The translations under genes and the position numbers were made by a program. Source: Pseudomonas putida (GTDB lineage: Bacteria > Pseudomonadota > Gammaproteobacteria > Pseudomonadales > Pseudomonadaceae). From it: a DNA stretch of 64,000 bases. Location: NCBI RefSeq assembly GCF_016406145.1, contig NZ_CP066306.1:4526001-4590000 (forward strand). Direction: 5' to 3'. Positions 52,889 to 62,683 of this stretch are shown piece after piece (the stretch's first letter is position 1; every line of letters begins with the position of its first letter). The notes beneath the pieces are model-generated. The model had not been told where the DNA came from and made no database searches. It saw nothing but the letters and a program-made list of their open reading frames with translations.

Positions 52889-54715
52889 ATGAACGAACAG
52901 CAGATCCTACTCAGTGTGGGCGGTATCGGTGCCGCCGCCCTTGCCTGCCAGTGGCTGGCCTGGCGCCTGAAGCTGCCAGCAATTCTCTTCCTGCTGCTGG
53001 CCGGCATAACGGTCGGCCCATTGCTCGGCTGGCTCGACCCGCAAGCGCTGTTTGGCCCACTGTTGATGCCGCTGGTGTCACTGGCGGTGGCACTGATCCT
53101 GTTCGAAGGCAGCCTGACCCTGCACCTCTCGCAATGGCGAGACATCGGCAGCGTGGTGCACCGCCTGGTCACTGTCGGCGCCCTGTCGACCTGGCTGGTG
53201 ATCGCCCTGGCGACACACTGGCTGCTGGGTTTCGACTGGCCGCTGGCGATCCTGTTCGGCACCTTGACCCTGGTGACAGGCCCTACGGTCATCGTGCCCA
53301 TGCTGCGCGTGGTACGGCCGAAAGCGACCATTGCCAACATCCTGCGCTGGGAAGGCATCGTCATCGACCCGATCGGTGCCCTGCTCGCCGTCGTGGTGTA
53401 CAGCTTTATCATCGCCAGCACCGATGGCAATGGCCTGAGCCAGAGCTTGGGCACCTTTGCCGGGGTCATCTTCTGCGGCAGCGCCCTGGGCGCCGCCGGT
53501 GGCTGGTTACTGGGGCAGATCATGCGCGAGCAGTGGCTGCCGGAATACCTGCACAACCTGGCGTCGCTGGCCGCCGTACTGGGTATTTTCATCGCCGCCA
53601 ACCAGATCGTTCACGAGTCCGGGCTACTGGCGGTGACGGTAATGGGCATGTGGCTGGCCAACATGCGTGGCGTCGATGTACGGCAGATCCTGCATTTCAA
53701 GGAGAACCTCAGCGTACTGCTGATCTCCGGCCTGTTCATCCTGCTCGCCGCGCGGCTCGATTTGCATGCCCTGCTGGGGCTGGGCCCGGCCGTACTGGCA
53801 CTGCTGCTGGTGATCCAGTTGGTGGCGCGGCCGCTGAATGTTTTGCTGTCGACGCTGGGGTCGTCCCTGAACTGGCGGGAACGGGCCCTGCTGGCCTGGA
53901 TCGCACCACGCGGTATCGTCGCCGCCGCAGTGTCGGCGATATTCGCCATCCGCCTGCATGAGGCCGGGCATCAGGACGCGCTGCTGCTGGTGCCGCTCAC
54001 CTTTGCCGTGATCATCGGCACTGTCGTGCTGCAGAGCGCTACGGCGCGCCCCCTGGCGCGCCTGCTCAAGGTGGCGGAGCCGGCGCCCAGCGGTTTTCTC
54101 ATCGTCGGCGCCAACCAACCCGCACGCACCATCGGCAAAGCACTGCAGCAACTGGGTTGCCGTGTGTTGCTGACCGATTCGAGCTGGGAAAACATTCGTG
54201 CGGCGCGCATGGAGGGGCTGCCGACCTACTTTGGCAACCCGGCCTCGCAGCATGCCGACGCGCACCTGGACCTCGTAGGCCTCGGCCACTTGCTGGGGCT
54301 GTCGCCTGCCGGGGAGATCAACGCCTTGGCCTGTGCGCGCTTTCGTCATGACTTCGGCCACGGCCGCTTGTATGTGCTTGCCAGCGGCCTGGAGAAGCAG
54401 CGCAGCGACAAACACCGGGCCAGCGAAGAGCACCGTGGCCAACTGCTGGGCTCAAGCCCGATGACCTACCAGCAAATGGCCAATCGGCTGCATCATGGCG
54501 CGGAACTGTACAGCACCAACCTTACCGAGGGCTTCGACTGGGACAATTACCAGGCATTGCATGGCGAGCGCGCACATCTTTTGTTTGCCCGGGATGCCCA
54601 GGGCTGGGTGCATGTATCAAGCCCCGAGAACCCGCTTGCGCCGCAACCTGGCTGGACCCTGGTGGCGCTGGTGGAACCGGCCCCCGTCACCGAGACGACT
54701 GCCGCACCGGGTTGA
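52889..54715 (+). CDS. Cation:proton antiporter, CPA family, with C-terminal TrkA-N-like domain
   Basis: A 608-residue protein. Residues 1-390 form about 12 membrane helices of a Na+(K+)/H+ exchanger, including LVSLAVALILFEGSLTLHL and the likely ion-binding GTLTLVTGPTVIVPMLRVVR and GIVIDPIGALLAVVVYSF. Residues about 395-500 form a Rossmann-like TrkA-N/RCK domain (FLIVGANQPARTIGKALQQL), which would regulate transport by nucleotide or ligand binding. The ion specificity is not evident. It diverges from xerD and converges on the thioesterase gene. Confidence 0.9.
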   Translation: MNEQQILLSVGGIGAAALACQWLAWRLKLPAILFLLLAGITVGPLLGWLDPQALFGPLLMPLVSLAVALILFEGSLTLHLSQWRDIGSVVHRLVTVGALSTWLVIALATHWLLGFDWPLAILFGTLTLVTGPTVIVPMLRVVRPKATIANILRWEGIVIDPIGALLAVVVYSFIIASTDGNGLSQSLGTFAGVIFCGSALGAAGGWLLGQIMREQWLPEYLHNLASLAAVLGIFIAANQIVHESGLLAVTVMGMWLANMRGVDVRQILHFKENLSVLLISGLFILLAARLDLHALLGLGPAVLALLLVIQLVARPLNVLLSTLGSSLNWRERALLAWIAPRGIVAAAVSAIFAIRLHEAGHQDALLLVPLTFAVIIGTVVLQSATARPLARLLKVAEPAPSGFLIVGANQPARTIGKALQQLGCRVLLTDSSWENIRAARMEGLPTYFGNPASQHADAHLDLVGLGHLLGLSPAGEINALACARFRHDFGHGRLYVLASGLEKQRSDKHRASEEHRGQLLGSSPMTYQQMANRLHHGAELYSTNLTEGFDWDNYQALHGERAHLLFARDAQGWVHVSSPENPLAPQPGWTLVALVEPAPVTETTAAPG

Positions 54716-54719
54716 GCCC

Positions 54720-55127
54720 TCAGGCTTGTGGCAACACCGGCACCGGGCGTTTGTCCTCGTCGATGGCGACAAAGCTGAACACACCATGGATTGCCCGCTC
54801 GCGCCCATCCAGGTACATGTTCTCGACGAATACGTCCACTTGAACCTGCAAGCTGGTGTTGCCGACCTTGATCACCGTCCCCACCAGCTCGACGATCGAG
54901 CCTGCCGGGATCGGGTGCTTGAAATCGATACGATCTGTGGACACGGTCACCAGTGGCAGCCGGCAGAAGCGCGTAGCGGCGATGAACGACACTTCGTCCA
55001 TCCAGGCCAGCGCAGTCCCGCCGAACAAGGTGTTGTGGTGGTTGGTGGTGTTGGGGAACACCGCTTTGGTCACGCGGGTCACCGACAACTCGGTGCGGCG
55101 CTGAATTTCCTGATCTCGGCTAGTCAT
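54720..55127 (-). CDS. Acyl-CoA thioesterase, hotdog fold (YciA/BFIT type)
   Basis: A 135-residue single-hotdog thioesterase of the YciA-like group, hydrolysing acyl-CoAs. The catalytic-region motif NHHNTLFGGTALAWMDEVSF is clear, with the substrate-binding RIDFKHPIPAGSIVELVGTV and a final AIHGVFSFVAIDEDKRPVPV. I chose the ATG at 55127 (MTSRDQEIQ); a GTG three codons upstream is an alternative. It follows the rplS terminator on the same strand and converges on the antiporter gene. Confidence 0.88.
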   Translation of the reverse strand: MTSRDQEIQRRTELSVTRVTKAVFPNTTNHHNTLFGGTALAWMDEVSFIAATRFCRLPLVTVSTDRIDFKHPIPAGSIVELVGTVIKVGNTSLQVQVDVFVENMYLDGRERAIHGVFSFVAIDEDKRPVPVLPQA

Positions 55128-55157
55128 GTCCGTCACTTCTTTCGGGTTTCAAAACGC

Positions 55158-55185
55158 AAAAAAGCAGCCCGAAGGCTGCTTTTTT
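55158..55185 (-). terminator. Terminator of the rpsP-rimM-trmD-rplS operon
   Basis: AAAAAAGCAGCC (55158-55169) and GGCTGCTTTTTT (55174-55185) form a perfect 12-bp stem with a CGAA loop and T-runs on both strands. It lies 37 bases after the rplS stop and just upstream of the thioesterase gene. Confidence 0.92.
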
Positions 55186-55221
55186 CTCGCTAGGCGGCCA
55201 AGGCCACCGGGCAAACTGTAC

Positions 55222-55572
55222 TCAGGACAGTTTTTCCTTGATGCGAGCGGCTTTGCCGGACAGGTCGCGCAGGTAGTACAGCTTGGCTTTACGCACGTCA
55301 CCACGACGTTTCACGGCCAGGCTGTCGATCTGCGGGCTGTAGGTCTGGAAGGTACGCTCAACGCCAACGCCGCTGGAGATTTTGCGCACGGTGAAGGCGC
55401 TGTTCAGGCCGCGGTTACGCTTGGCGATAACGACGCCTTCGAACGCCTGCAGACGGGAACGCTCACCTTCCTTCACTTTAACCTGAACGACGATGGTGTC
55501 GCCTGGTGCGAAGGTCGGGATTTCCTTGCTCATCTGCTCGGCTTCGAGCTGCTGGATGATCTTGTTGGTCAT
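55222..55572 (-). CDS. rplS: 50S ribosomal protein L19
   Basis: A 116-residue ribosomal protein L19, at the 30S-50S interface. Conserved segments are [60 protein letters not shown] and [20 protein letters not shown]. Length fits the family. It is the last gene of the rpsP-rimM-trmD-rplS operon, 42 bases after trmD, and ends before a perfect terminator. Confidence 0.98.
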   Translation of the reverse strand: MTNKIIQQLEAEQMSKEIPTFAPGDTIVVQVKVKEGERSRLQAFEGVVIAKRNRGLNSAFTVRKISSGVGVERTFQTYSPQIDSLAVKRRGDVRKAKLYYLRDLSGKAARIKEKLS

Positions 55573-55614
55573 GCTGTGCTCCTAAGATGGATACGTGATC
55601 CACCATCGATACGT

Positions 55615-56367
55615 TTAACTATCGTCCCGCTCGCGGAGATATTCCTCGAGCAGCTTCTTCTCTTCTCCAGAAAGCGAGCGACTTTCCAGAAGATCGGCGC
55701 GTCGTTCGAAGGTCCTACCAAGGGACTGCTTCATTCTCCAACGCCGGATGTGTGCATGGTTGCCACTTAGCAACACGTCGGGAACACGCTGATCCGCATA
55801 CACCTCAGGTCGGGTGTAGTGCGGGCAATCGAGCAGACCGTCGGTGAAGGAGTCTTCCTCCGCCGAGTCCACATGCCCTAAAGCTCCGGGCAGCAGCCGT
55901 GTAACCGCATCGATCAGTACCATGGCCGGCAGCTCGCCACCGGAAAGCACATAGTCGCCAATCGACCACTCCTCATCGACATGAGCCTCGATAAAACGCT
56001 CGTCGATGCCTTCATAACGACCGGCGATCAGGATCAGCGATTCCTGTTCGGCCAGGCCTTTGACCGCTTGCTGAGTCAGCTTGCGGCCTTGCGGCGAAAG
56101 GTAAATCACCTTTGCCGATGCTCCGGTCGCTTGCCTGGCGCTAACCAAGGCGTCTTCCAGAGGCTTGATTTTCATCACCATGCCCGGGCCACCGCCAAAC
56201 GGCCGATCATCCACTGTATGGTGGCGATCTGTGGTGTAGTCCCGCGGGTTCCAGCAGGTCACCTGAAGCAACCCCTGTTTTACCGCGCGGCTGGTAATGC
56301 CGTACTCAGTGATGGCCGAGAACATCTCGGGGAACAACGTGATGACGTCTACGCGAAGGTTACCCAT
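55615..56367 (-). CDS. trmD: tRNA (guanine37-N1)-methyltransferase
   Basis: A 250-residue SPOUT-class methyltransferase that forms m1G37 in tRNAs with G36, preventing frameshifts. Conserved parts are [40 protein letters not shown], the trefoil-knot region [20 protein letters not shown] and [20 protein letters not shown]. It lies 3 bases after rimM and upstream of rplS, the conserved operon order. Confidence 0.98.
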   Translation of the reverse strand: MGNLRVDVITLFPEMFSAITEYGITSRAVKQGLLQVTCWNPRDYTTDRHHTVDDRPFGGGPGMVMKIKPLEDALVSARQATGASAKVIYLSPQGRKLTQQAVKGLAEQESLILIAGRYEGIDERFIEAHVDEEWSIGDYVLSGGELPAMVLIDAVTRLLPGALGHVDSAEEDSFTDGLLDCPHYTRPEVYADQRVPDVLLSGNHAHIRRWRMKQSLGRTFERRADLLESRSLSGEEKKLLEEYLRERDDS

Positions 56368-56370
56368 CGT

Positions 56371-56907
56371 TTAGAAGTCCGCGTCCCATTCAACCCGCAT
56401 CACGCCTGCTTCCAGGTCGATTGCCAGCACACATTGCGCCGTATAGGGCAACAGACGCTCGCGATCATCCAGGCTGCCTGCGCAGGGTTTGACCACCATT
56501 ACATCGTTCGCACCGGTCTCCAACAGGTGATCGACCTTGCCGAACAGCTGTTCGTCCTGGTTGATGACCTTCAGGCCCTGCAGCTGGTACCAGTAGTACT
56601 CGTCTGCGGCCAGGTTGGGCAAAAGGCTCCGCGGGATGCAGATTTCGAAGCCGCTCAGAAGACGCGCTTCATCACGATCATCGAGGCCTTTCAGTTTAAC
56701 GACCAGACCCTTTTGGGAGCCACGACCGCTGACCAGCTCGACCTGCTTTACCTTGCCTTCGTGCCGAAGCGTCCAGCGTGGATAATCCAACAGGTTTTCA
56801 ATCGGATCGGTAAAGGAATACACCTTCACCTCGCCGCGAACGCCGTGAACCGAAAAAATCTTGCCAACGACGATGAGGTCGTCAGCCTTTTCTGGCGTCG
56901 CGTTCAT
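56371..56907 (-). CDS. rimM: Ribosome maturation factor RimM
   Basis: A 178-residue 16S rRNA processing factor that helps assemble the 30S head near S19. It has an N-terminal RimM domain (LIVVGKIFSVHGVRGEVKVY) and a C-terminal PRC-barrel domain (EYYWYQLQGLKVINQDEQLF, LPYTAQCVLAIDLEAGVMRV). It lies 5 bases after rpsP and 3 before trmD. No unusual features. Confidence 0.97.
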   Translation of the reverse strand: MNATPEKADDLIVVGKIFSVHGVRGEVKVYSFTDPIENLLDYPRWTLRHEGKVKQVELVSGRGSQKGLVVKLKGLDDRDEARLLSGFEICIPRSLLPNLAADEYYWYQLQGLKVINQDEQLFGKVDHLLETGANDVMVVKPCAGSLDDRERLLPYTAQCVLAIDLEAGVMRVEWDADF

Positions 56908-56912
56908 ATTGC

Positions 56913-57164
56913 TCAGGCAGCGGCCTTGGCAGCGTCCTTCAGCAGCTGAGCAACACGCTCAGACGGCTGTGCGCCTTGGCTCAGCCAGTAGCTGACGCGC
57001 TCCTGGTTGACCGACAGCTTGACTTCAGCGCCAGCAGCGATCGGGTTGAAGAAACCTACGCGCTCAACGAAACGGCCGTCACGGGCGTTACGCGAGTTGG
57101 TCACGGTCAGGTGGTAGAAAGGGCGCTTTTTCGAGCCGCCACGGGCAAGACGGATGGTTACCAT
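56913..57164 (-). CDS. rpsP: 30S ribosomal protein S16
   Basis: An 83-residue ribosomal protein S16 ([40 protein letters not shown]) required for 30S assembly. The ATG at 57164 was chosen over an 18-codon upstream extension. It is first in the rpsP-rimM-trmD-rplS operon. The 235-base region upstream to ffh should hold the operon promoter and contains a 12-bp perfect palindrome at 57259-57270. Confidence 0.98.
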   Translation of the reverse strand: MVTIRLARGGSKKRPFYHLTVTNSRNARDGRFVERVGFFNPIAAGAEVKLSVNQERVSYWLSQGAQPSERVAQLLKDAAKAAA

Positions 57165-57258
57165 GTGAACATCGTTCCTATAGTCGGTGCTGCAAATCTG
57201 AATGCCAAATAGGCACACGGGTGCCCAAAAGGCCGCATATTCTCGGGGAATACACGGA

Positions 57259-57270
57259 CATTTGCAAATG
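57259..57270. promoter_or_regulatory. 12-bp palindrome upstream of the rpsP operon
   Basis: CATTTGCAAATG is a perfect palindrome 95 bases upstream of the rpsP start codon. It could be a protein-binding site or part of the promoter region; a site this short may also arise by chance. Confidence 0.3.
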
Positions 57271-57399
57271 ACTTTTTCGACAAGGCCTCGCCCTGCCGTC
57301 CAGATTTGCCGGTTGAGCCACGTATTGCGTGGCCGTTGCCCCGCCGCAGCGGGGGTTCTGAGCGCTCATCCTTCAAGAGACAAGCGCCCGGAATAAGGG

Positions 57400-58776
57400 T
57401 TACAGCTTCGGCATGCCGCCACCAGGCAGCATCCCGCCCAGGCCGCGCATCATCTTGGCCATGCCGCCCTTGGAGGAGAATTTCTTCATCATCTTCTGCA
57501 TCTGCTTGTGCTGCTTGATCAGCCGCCCGATGTCCTGCACCTGGGTACCGGAACCCAGGGCGATCCGGCGCTTGCGCGAACCGCTGATCAGGTCAGGATC
57601 GCGACGCTCGGCCGGGGTCATGGAGTTGATGATCGCCTCCATCTGCTTGAACTGCTTCTCTGCCGCGCCCTGAGCATTGCCCATCTGCGACAGATTTACC
57701 CCGCCGATGCTGGGCAGTTTGTCCATCAGGCCGCCCAGGCCACCCATGTTCTTCATCTGCTGCAGCTGATCGCGGAAGTCTTCGAGATCGAAGCCCTTGC
57801 CCTTCTTGAGCTTCTTGGCCAGCTTGTCGGCCTTGGCCTTGTCGATGGTCTGCTCGGCCTGCTCGATCAGGCTGAGCACGTCGCCCATGCCGAGGATGCG
57901 CGACGCCACACGGTCCGGGTGGAAAGGCTCAAGGGCCTCGGTTTTCTCACCCATACCGATGAACTTGATCGGCTTGCCGGTGATGGCACGTACCGAAAGC
58001 GCGGCACCGCCACGGGCATCACCGTCGACCTTGGTCAGCACCACGCCGGTAAGCGGCAGGGCTTCACCGAAGGCCTTGGCGGTATTGGCGGCATCCTGGC
58101 CGGTCATGGCATCGACCACGAACAGGGTTTCGACCGGCTTGACCGCAGCATGCAGCGCTTTGATCTCGTCCATCATGTCGGCGTCGATGTGCAGACGGCC
58201 GGCGGTATCGACAATGACCACGTCGATGAACTTGAGCTTGGCTTCGCGGATCGCCGCTTCGGCAATGGCCACAGGCTTCTGGCTGATATCGGACGGGAAG
58301 AAGGTCACACCGATGTCGTTGGCCAGCGTTTCCAGCTGTTTGATCGCTGCCGGGCGGTAAACGTCGGCCGAAACCACCATCACGCTCTTCTTCTTGCGCT
58401 CCTTGAGGAAGCGCGCGAGCTTGCCGGCGGTGGTGGTCTTGCCCGCGCCCTGCAAACCGGCCATCAGCACCACGGCAGGCGGGGCGGCATTGAGCGCGAG
58501 GTCTTCGTTGGCCGCGCCCATCAGGCTTTCCAGCTCGGCCTGGACGATCTTCACGAACGCCTGGCCCGGGGTCAGGCTGCGCGACACCTCGGTGCCGACC
58601 GCACGCTCCTTGACGCTGTTGACGAAATCCTTGACCACCGGCAGGGCAACGTCGGCCTCGAGCAGGGCCATGCGCACTTCGCGCAACGTATCCTTGATGT
58701 TGTCTTCAGTCAGCTTGGCCTTGCCGGTGACATGGCGCAGCGTCTGTGACAGGCGGTCGGTCAGGTTTTCGAACAT
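57400..58776 (-). CDS. ffh: Signal recognition particle protein Ffh
   Basis: A 458-residue SRP54-type GTPase that, with 4.5S RNA, targets nascent inner-membrane proteins to FtsY. The N-G domains show the P-loop LQGAGKTTTAGKLARFL, DVIVDTAGRLHIDAD and TKVDGDARGGAALSV. The C-terminal M domain is methionine-rich (QQMKNMGGLGGLMDKL, KQHKQMQKMMKKFS) and ends MLPGGGMPKL. The 4.5S RNA gene is not visible in this window. Its upstream region (58777-59071) includes a set of AGCTTGC-type repeats. Confidence 0.97.
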   Translation of the reverse strand: MFENLTDRLSQTLRHVTGKAKLTEDNIKDTLREVRMALLEADVALPVVKDFVNSVKERAVGTEVSRSLTPGQAFVKIVQAELESLMGAANEDLALNAAPPAVVLMAGLQGAGKTTTAGKLARFLKERKKKSVMVVSADVYRPAAIKQLETLANDIGVTFFPSDISQKPVAIAEAAIREAKLKFIDVVIVDTAGRLHIDADMMDEIKALHAAVKPVETLFVVDAMTGQDAANTAKAFGEALPLTGVVLTKVDGDARGGAALSVRAITGKPIKFIGMGEKTEALEPFHPDRVASRILGMGDVLSLIEQAEQTIDKAKADKLAKKLKKGKGFDLEDFRDQLQQMKNMGGLGGLMDKLPSIGGVNLSQMGNAQGAAEKQFKQMEAIINSMTPAERRDPDLISGSRKRRIALGSGTQVQDIGRLIKQHKQMQKMMKKFSSKGGMAKMMRGLGGMLPGGGMPKL

Positions 58777-58904
58777 GGTGATCCTTTCAGGCCAAGTAAA
58801 AGCCGAGGTTTGTCAGGCGCCCAGGTGAATATGCACACGCGCTGGGCACAGCAAGGCGGCGATTATAGCGAAGAGCGGCGGCGGCGCACACCTCGGCTTC
58901 CCGG

Positions 58905-59008
58905 CGGCAACTTTCAAGCCGCAAGCCTCAAGCCGCAAACCATCAGAAAATCCCGCCCCCGCACGAATCTGCCTTCGCTTGCAGCTTGCAGCCGGAAGCT
59001 TGCAGCTC
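58905..59008. repeat. Inverted AGCTTGC-type repeats between ffh and ypjD
   Basis: The left array (about 58905-58940) has the units CAAGCCGCAAG and CTCAAGCCGCAA. The right array (about 58977-59008) has CTTGCAGCTTGCAGCCGGAA followed by GCTTGCAGCTC. The arrays are partly complementary and lie between the divergently transcribed ffh and ypjD genes, inside a 295-base gap. Nothing else in the gap is clear apart from expected promoters. Confidence 0.65.
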
Positions 59009-59071
59009 ACTAGCCCCCCCAGCGCGATCTATGCCAAACTCCGTCTCTTTAAGGCTTGCCCACCAGGACTT

Positions 59072-59881
59072 ATGGTCTCCTCACCCAGCCTCATCCCCAA
59101 CCTGATCGCCGCCGGCCTATATATAGCAGCGACCGTTTATCAGGGTTCGCGCCTGGCCCAGTCGAGCAAAGCCGACAAACGGCTGCTCGGCCTGCTCGGC
59201 GCCCTCGCCGTGATCGCCCAGAGCGGCGCGCTTTTCTTTCAGCTGATCACTCCGCTGGGCCTGAGCCTGGACTTCTTCAGCGCCGCCAGCCTGATCGCCG
59301 TGGCGGTGATCACCCTGACCCTGCTGGCCTGCCTGCGCATACCGGTGGAAAACCTGCTGGTCCTGCTGTTCCCGCTCGGCGCCATCACGGCCCTGCTGGC
59401 CCAGTTCGCCCCACCCGGCACCGTTCCGCTGATCGATGAAGAGCCGGGGATCCTCGCTCATATCCTGCTATCGATCCTGGCCTATGGGCTGTTCACCATT
59501 GCGGTGTTCCAGTCACTGCTCCTGCTATTGCAGGACCACCAACTGAAAAACAAGCACCCTTCCGGCCTGATCCGCAACTTCCCACCGTTGCAGACCATGG
59601 AAAGCCTGCTGTTCGGCTTCCTTTGGGCGGGCTGGTGCCTGTTGTCGCTGTCGCTGATCTCTGGCTGGCTGTTCCTGGACAACCTGTTTGCCCAGCACCT
59701 GGTACACAAAACCCTGCTGGCCTGCGTGGCCTGGATCGTCTTCAGCGTACTGCTGTGGGGCCGCACCCGGCTGGGCTGGCGTGGCCACAAGGCGATCCGC
59801 TGGACACTGGCCGGTTTCTGCCTGCTGATGCTGGCCTATTTCGGCAGCAAGCTGGTCCGCGAATTCATCCTGCATATCTGA
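59072..59881 (+). CDS. Inner-membrane cytochrome c assembly-like protein (YpjD family)
   Basis: A 269-residue protein with about eight membrane helices and the CcsA/CcmC-type domain. Visible features are the first helices (LIAAGLYIAATVYQGSRLAQ, GALAVIAQSGALFFQLITPL), HILLSILAYGLFTIAVFQSL, and the tryptophan-rich LLFGFLWAGWCLLSLSLISG. Family members lie next to ffh in many gamma-proteobacteria and may bind haem; the role is unproven. AGGA precedes the ATG at 59072. The CorC-like gene follows after 9 bases. Confidence 0.88.
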   Translation: MVSSPSLIPNLIAAGLYIAATVYQGSRLAQSSKADKRLLGLLGALAVIAQSGALFFQLITPLGLSLDFFSAASLIAVAVITLTLLACLRIPVENLLVLLFPLGAITALLAQFAPPGTVPLIDEEPGILAHILLSILAYGLFTIAVFQSLLLLLQDHQLKNKHPSGLIRNFPPLQTMESLLFGFLWAGWCLLSLSLISGWLFLDNLFAQHLVHKTLLACVAWIVFSVLLWGRTRLGWRGHKAIRWTLAGFCLLMLAYFGSKLVREFILHI

Positions 59882-59890
59882 CGGTCGCCC

Positions 59891-61096
59891 ATGGACACCC
59901 TGCCGTACGCTCCGCTACTCGGCACTTTGGCACTGGCGCTGCTCTGGTCAGCGCTTTTCACCGCGGTGGATGCCGCCCGCCTGCAACTCAACGGCTCGTT
60001 GCGCCCCGGCGATGACGGGCAAGCGGTACTGCCAGCCCAGGCCCTGGTGCTGTGCGCCAGCCTGGGCAAGCTTCTGGTATTGGGCCTGGCCTGCCTGATC
60101 GGCCAACGCCTCAACGGCGAGCACGGTTTCTGGCTGGCCGGCCTGGCCGCAACCTCTGGCTTGCTGGTGTTCGCCGAATACCTGCCGCGGCGCCTGGCTC
60201 GGCGCAACCCGCTGGCCTTCATCAGCCTGGGCGCCAGCCTGCTGAAGCTCCCACTGGCGCTGGTGCAACCCTTGGCTTGCCTGCTGGACGGCTGCGCCAA
60301 GCTGATGTTGCGGCCGTTTCGCGTACCGCCCACCGCAGTGGCCCTGCACCCGCAGGCAGATGATGACTTTACCGAGGATGAAGACCAAGACATGCCGCGC
60401 CACGGCCTGCTCGATGGCCTGCACTCGCTGGACAAGGTCACCGTCAACGACATTCTGGTGCCGCGCAACGAGGTCGATGGCATCAACCTGGATGAGCCCA
60501 TCGAGCGCATCATCGAGCAGCTGATCCTCAGCCGCCACACGCGCCTGCCGGTCTACCACAACGACATCAACCAGGTAGAAGCCATCCTCAACACCAAGCT
60601 GATCAGCCACCTGCTGCCCAAGGCCGAGCTGACGCTGGAGAAGCTCCACAGCGCCTGCTACGAGCCCTACTTCGTCCCCGAAAGCACCCCCCTGCAATTG
60701 CAGCTGCTGAACTTCCACAAGCAGCAGCGTCGGCTGGGCGTGGTGGTAGACGAATACGGTGAGGTACTGGGTATCGTCACGCTGGAGGACATACTCGAAG
60801 AGATCGTCGGCGAGTTCGAGGAAGAGCACAGCCTCGACAACCCCCATGTACACCCACAGCCCGACGGTACCTTCGTCATCGAGGGCGCCGCTTCCCTGCG
60901 GGAAATAAACCGCACCCTCGGCTGGCACCTGCCCAGCGACGGAGGGCCGAAGACCCTGAACGGGCTGGTCACCGAGGCTCTGGAAAGCATCCCGGAAAGC
61001 GCTGTTTGCCTGAAAATCGGCCGCTATCGCCTGGAAATCCTCGAAACAGAAGACAATTGCGCCAGCAAGGTGCTGGTGTGGACCGTGACCCGCTAG
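59891..61096 (+). CDS. HlyC/CorC (CNNM)-family transporter with CBS domains
   Basis: A 401-residue protein with an N-terminal DUF21 membrane domain (about residues 1-140, several hydrophobic segments such as LLGTLALALLWSALFTAVDA), a pair of CBS domains (VTVNDILVPRNEVDGINLDE, TRLPVYHNDINQVEAILNTK, RLGVVVDEYGEVLGIVTLED) and a C-terminal CorC/HlyC domain (LREINRTLGWHLPSDGGPKT). Homologues such as YfjD are linked to magnesium or cobalt efflux. It is co-oriented with ypjD and probably in its operon. Confidence 0.9.
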   Translation: MDTLPYAPLLGTLALALLWSALFTAVDAARLQLNGSLRPGDDGQAVLPAQALVLCASLGKLLVLGLACLIGQRLNGEHGFWLAGLAATSGLLVFAEYLPRRLARRNPLAFISLGASLLKLPLALVQPLACLLDGCAKLMLRPFRVPPTAVALHPQADDDFTEDEDQDMPRHGLLDGLHSLDKVTVNDILVPRNEVDGINLDEPIERIIEQLILSRHTRLPVYHNDINQVEAILNTKLISHLLPKAELTLEKLHSACYEPYFVPESTPLQLQLLNFHKQQRRLGVVVDEYGEVLGIVTLEDILEEIVGEFEEEHSLDNPHVHPQPDGTFVIEGAASLREINRTLGWHLPSDGGPKTLNGLVTEALESIPESAVCLKIGRYRLEILETEDNCASKVLVWTVTR

Positions 61097-61375
61097 CTAT
61101 ACTCGGGTCACGCTTACCCAGCCCTGCCGTCCCGCCCGCTACCCGCACCCGGCGCCACACGGCCAGTGCGCTCCACTGACGCGCCCTGCGGTCCTGCTTC
61201 ATCACCCCGAACAGTGCCCGCTCCCGCCCCTATCCCTCTTGGGCTATCGTCAGTCGGGCGAACAAAAGAACAATACGCTCCGGCGTCCGCGAACCGTACT
61301 TGCCCTTTGCTGGCCAGTGCATACCTTTGCGGGCCAAGCCCATGGAGCACGACCAGACTGTTAGGGACCTACTTA

Positions 61376-62677
61376 ATGACAACCAGCAGCACTTATGCCC
61401 AAGCGCCTGCCGCGCCGGTCAACTCGCCCGCGCGGGTGGCCACCGCCAGCTTCATCGGCACGGCCATCGAGTTCTACGATTTCTACGTTTATGCCACTGC
61501 CGCCGCGCTGGTGATCGGCCCGGTGTTCTTCCCGTCCGGGTCGGGCACCGCGCAGATGCTGGCGGCCTTCCTTACCTTCGGCATCGCCTTCCTTGCCCGC
61601 CCGCTGGGCTCAGCGCTGTTCGGTCACTTCGGTGACCGCATCGGGCGCAAGTCGACGCTGGTTGCCTCGCTGCTGCTGATGGGGGTGTCGACCACGCTAA
61701 TCGGTGTACTGCCAGGCTACGACAGCATCGGCGTGTGGGCACCGATCATTCTTTGCCTGCTGCGCTTCGGCCAAGGCCTTGGCCTGGGCGGTGAATGGGG
61801 TGGCGCAGCGTTGCTGGCCACCGAGAACGCGCCGGCGGGCAAGCGCGCCTGGTTCGGGATGTTCCCGCAGCTAGGCCCTTCGATCGGCTTCCTGGCGGCC
61901 AACGGCCTGTTCCTGACCCTGGCCCTGCTGCTCAGCGACGAGCAGTTCCGTGAGTGGGGCTGGCGCATTCCGTTCCTGCTCAGTGCCGCGCTGGTACTGG
62001 TAGGCCTCTACGTACGCCTGAAGCTTGAGGAAAGTCCGGTGTTCGCGAAGGCCGTGGCCCGCCACGAGCGGGTGAAAATGCCGGTGGTCGACCTGTTCAG
62101 CAAGTACTGGCTGCCGACCCTGCTGGGCGCCGCCGCCATGGTGGTGTGCTATGCGCTGTTCTACATCTCGACAGTGTTCTCGCTGAGCTACGGCGTCACA
62201 ACGTTGGGCTATAGCCGCGAAATCTTCCTTGGCCTGCTGTGCTTCGCCGTGGTCTTCATGGCCCTGGCCACGCCGCTGTCGGCCTGGCTCAGCGACCGTT
62301 ACGGGCGCAAGCCGGTGCTGATCGTCGGCGGCCTGCTGGCGGTGGCCTCGGGCTTCACCATGGAGCCTTTGCTGACCTCCGGCTCGACTACTGGCGTAGC
62401 GTTGTTCCTGGCCATCGAGCTGTTTTTGATGGGCGTGACCTTCGCACCGATGGGCGCGTTGCTGCCAGAGCTGTTCCCTACTCACGTGCGTTATACCGGC
62501 GCGTCTGCGGCGTATAACCTGGGCGGCATCGTGGGGGCTTCGGCGGCGCCGTTCTTTGCCCAGAAACTGGTGAGCATGGGCGGCTTGAGCTGGGTGGGTG
62601 GGTATGTGTCGGTGGCGGCGGTGATCAGCCTGATTGCTGTGCTGTGCCTGAAAGAGACCCGCAATACAGAGCTGTGA
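61376..62677 (+). CDS. MFS transporter, metabolite:H+ symporter (MHS/ShiA-like) family
   Basis: A 433-residue carrier with twelve membrane helices. The start MTTSSTYAQAPAAPVNSPAR and the typical MHS opening ASFIGTAIEFYDFYVYATAA are visible; the conserved loop GHFGDRIGRKSTLVASLLLM and the second-half equivalent LSDRYGRKPVLIVGG are intact. The substrate is probably an organic acid or osmolyte and cannot be assigned. The frame is open 70 codons upstream, but only the ATG at 61376 opens the family N-terminus. The 279-base upstream gap should hold a promoter; I see no other defined element. Confidence 0.9.
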   Translation: MTTSSTYAQAPAAPVNSPARVATASFIGTAIEFYDFYVYATAAALVIGPVFFPSGSGTAQMLAAFLTFGIAFLARPLGSALFGHFGDRIGRKSTLVASLLLMGVSTTLIGVLPGYDSIGVWAPIILCLLRFGQGLGLGGEWGGAALLATENAPAGKRAWFGMFPQLGPSIGFLAANGLFLTLALLLSDEQFREWGWRIPFLLSAALVLVGLYVRLKLEESPVFAKAVARHERVKMPVVDLFSKYWLPTLLGAAAMVVCYALFYISTVFSLSYGVTTLGYSREIFLGLLCFAVVFMALATPLSAWLSDRYGRKPVLIVGGLLAVASGFTMEPLLTSGSTTGVALFLAIELFLMGVTFAPMGALLPELFPTHVRYTGASAAYNLGGIVGASAAPFFAQKLVSMGGLSWVGGYVSVAAVISLIAVLCLKETRNTEL

Positions 62678-62683
62678 TCTTTG

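Noticed and set aside
57508..58749. A 413-codon plus-strand frame opposite ffh
   Set aside because: Antisense shadow of a universally conserved gene; no supporting signals.
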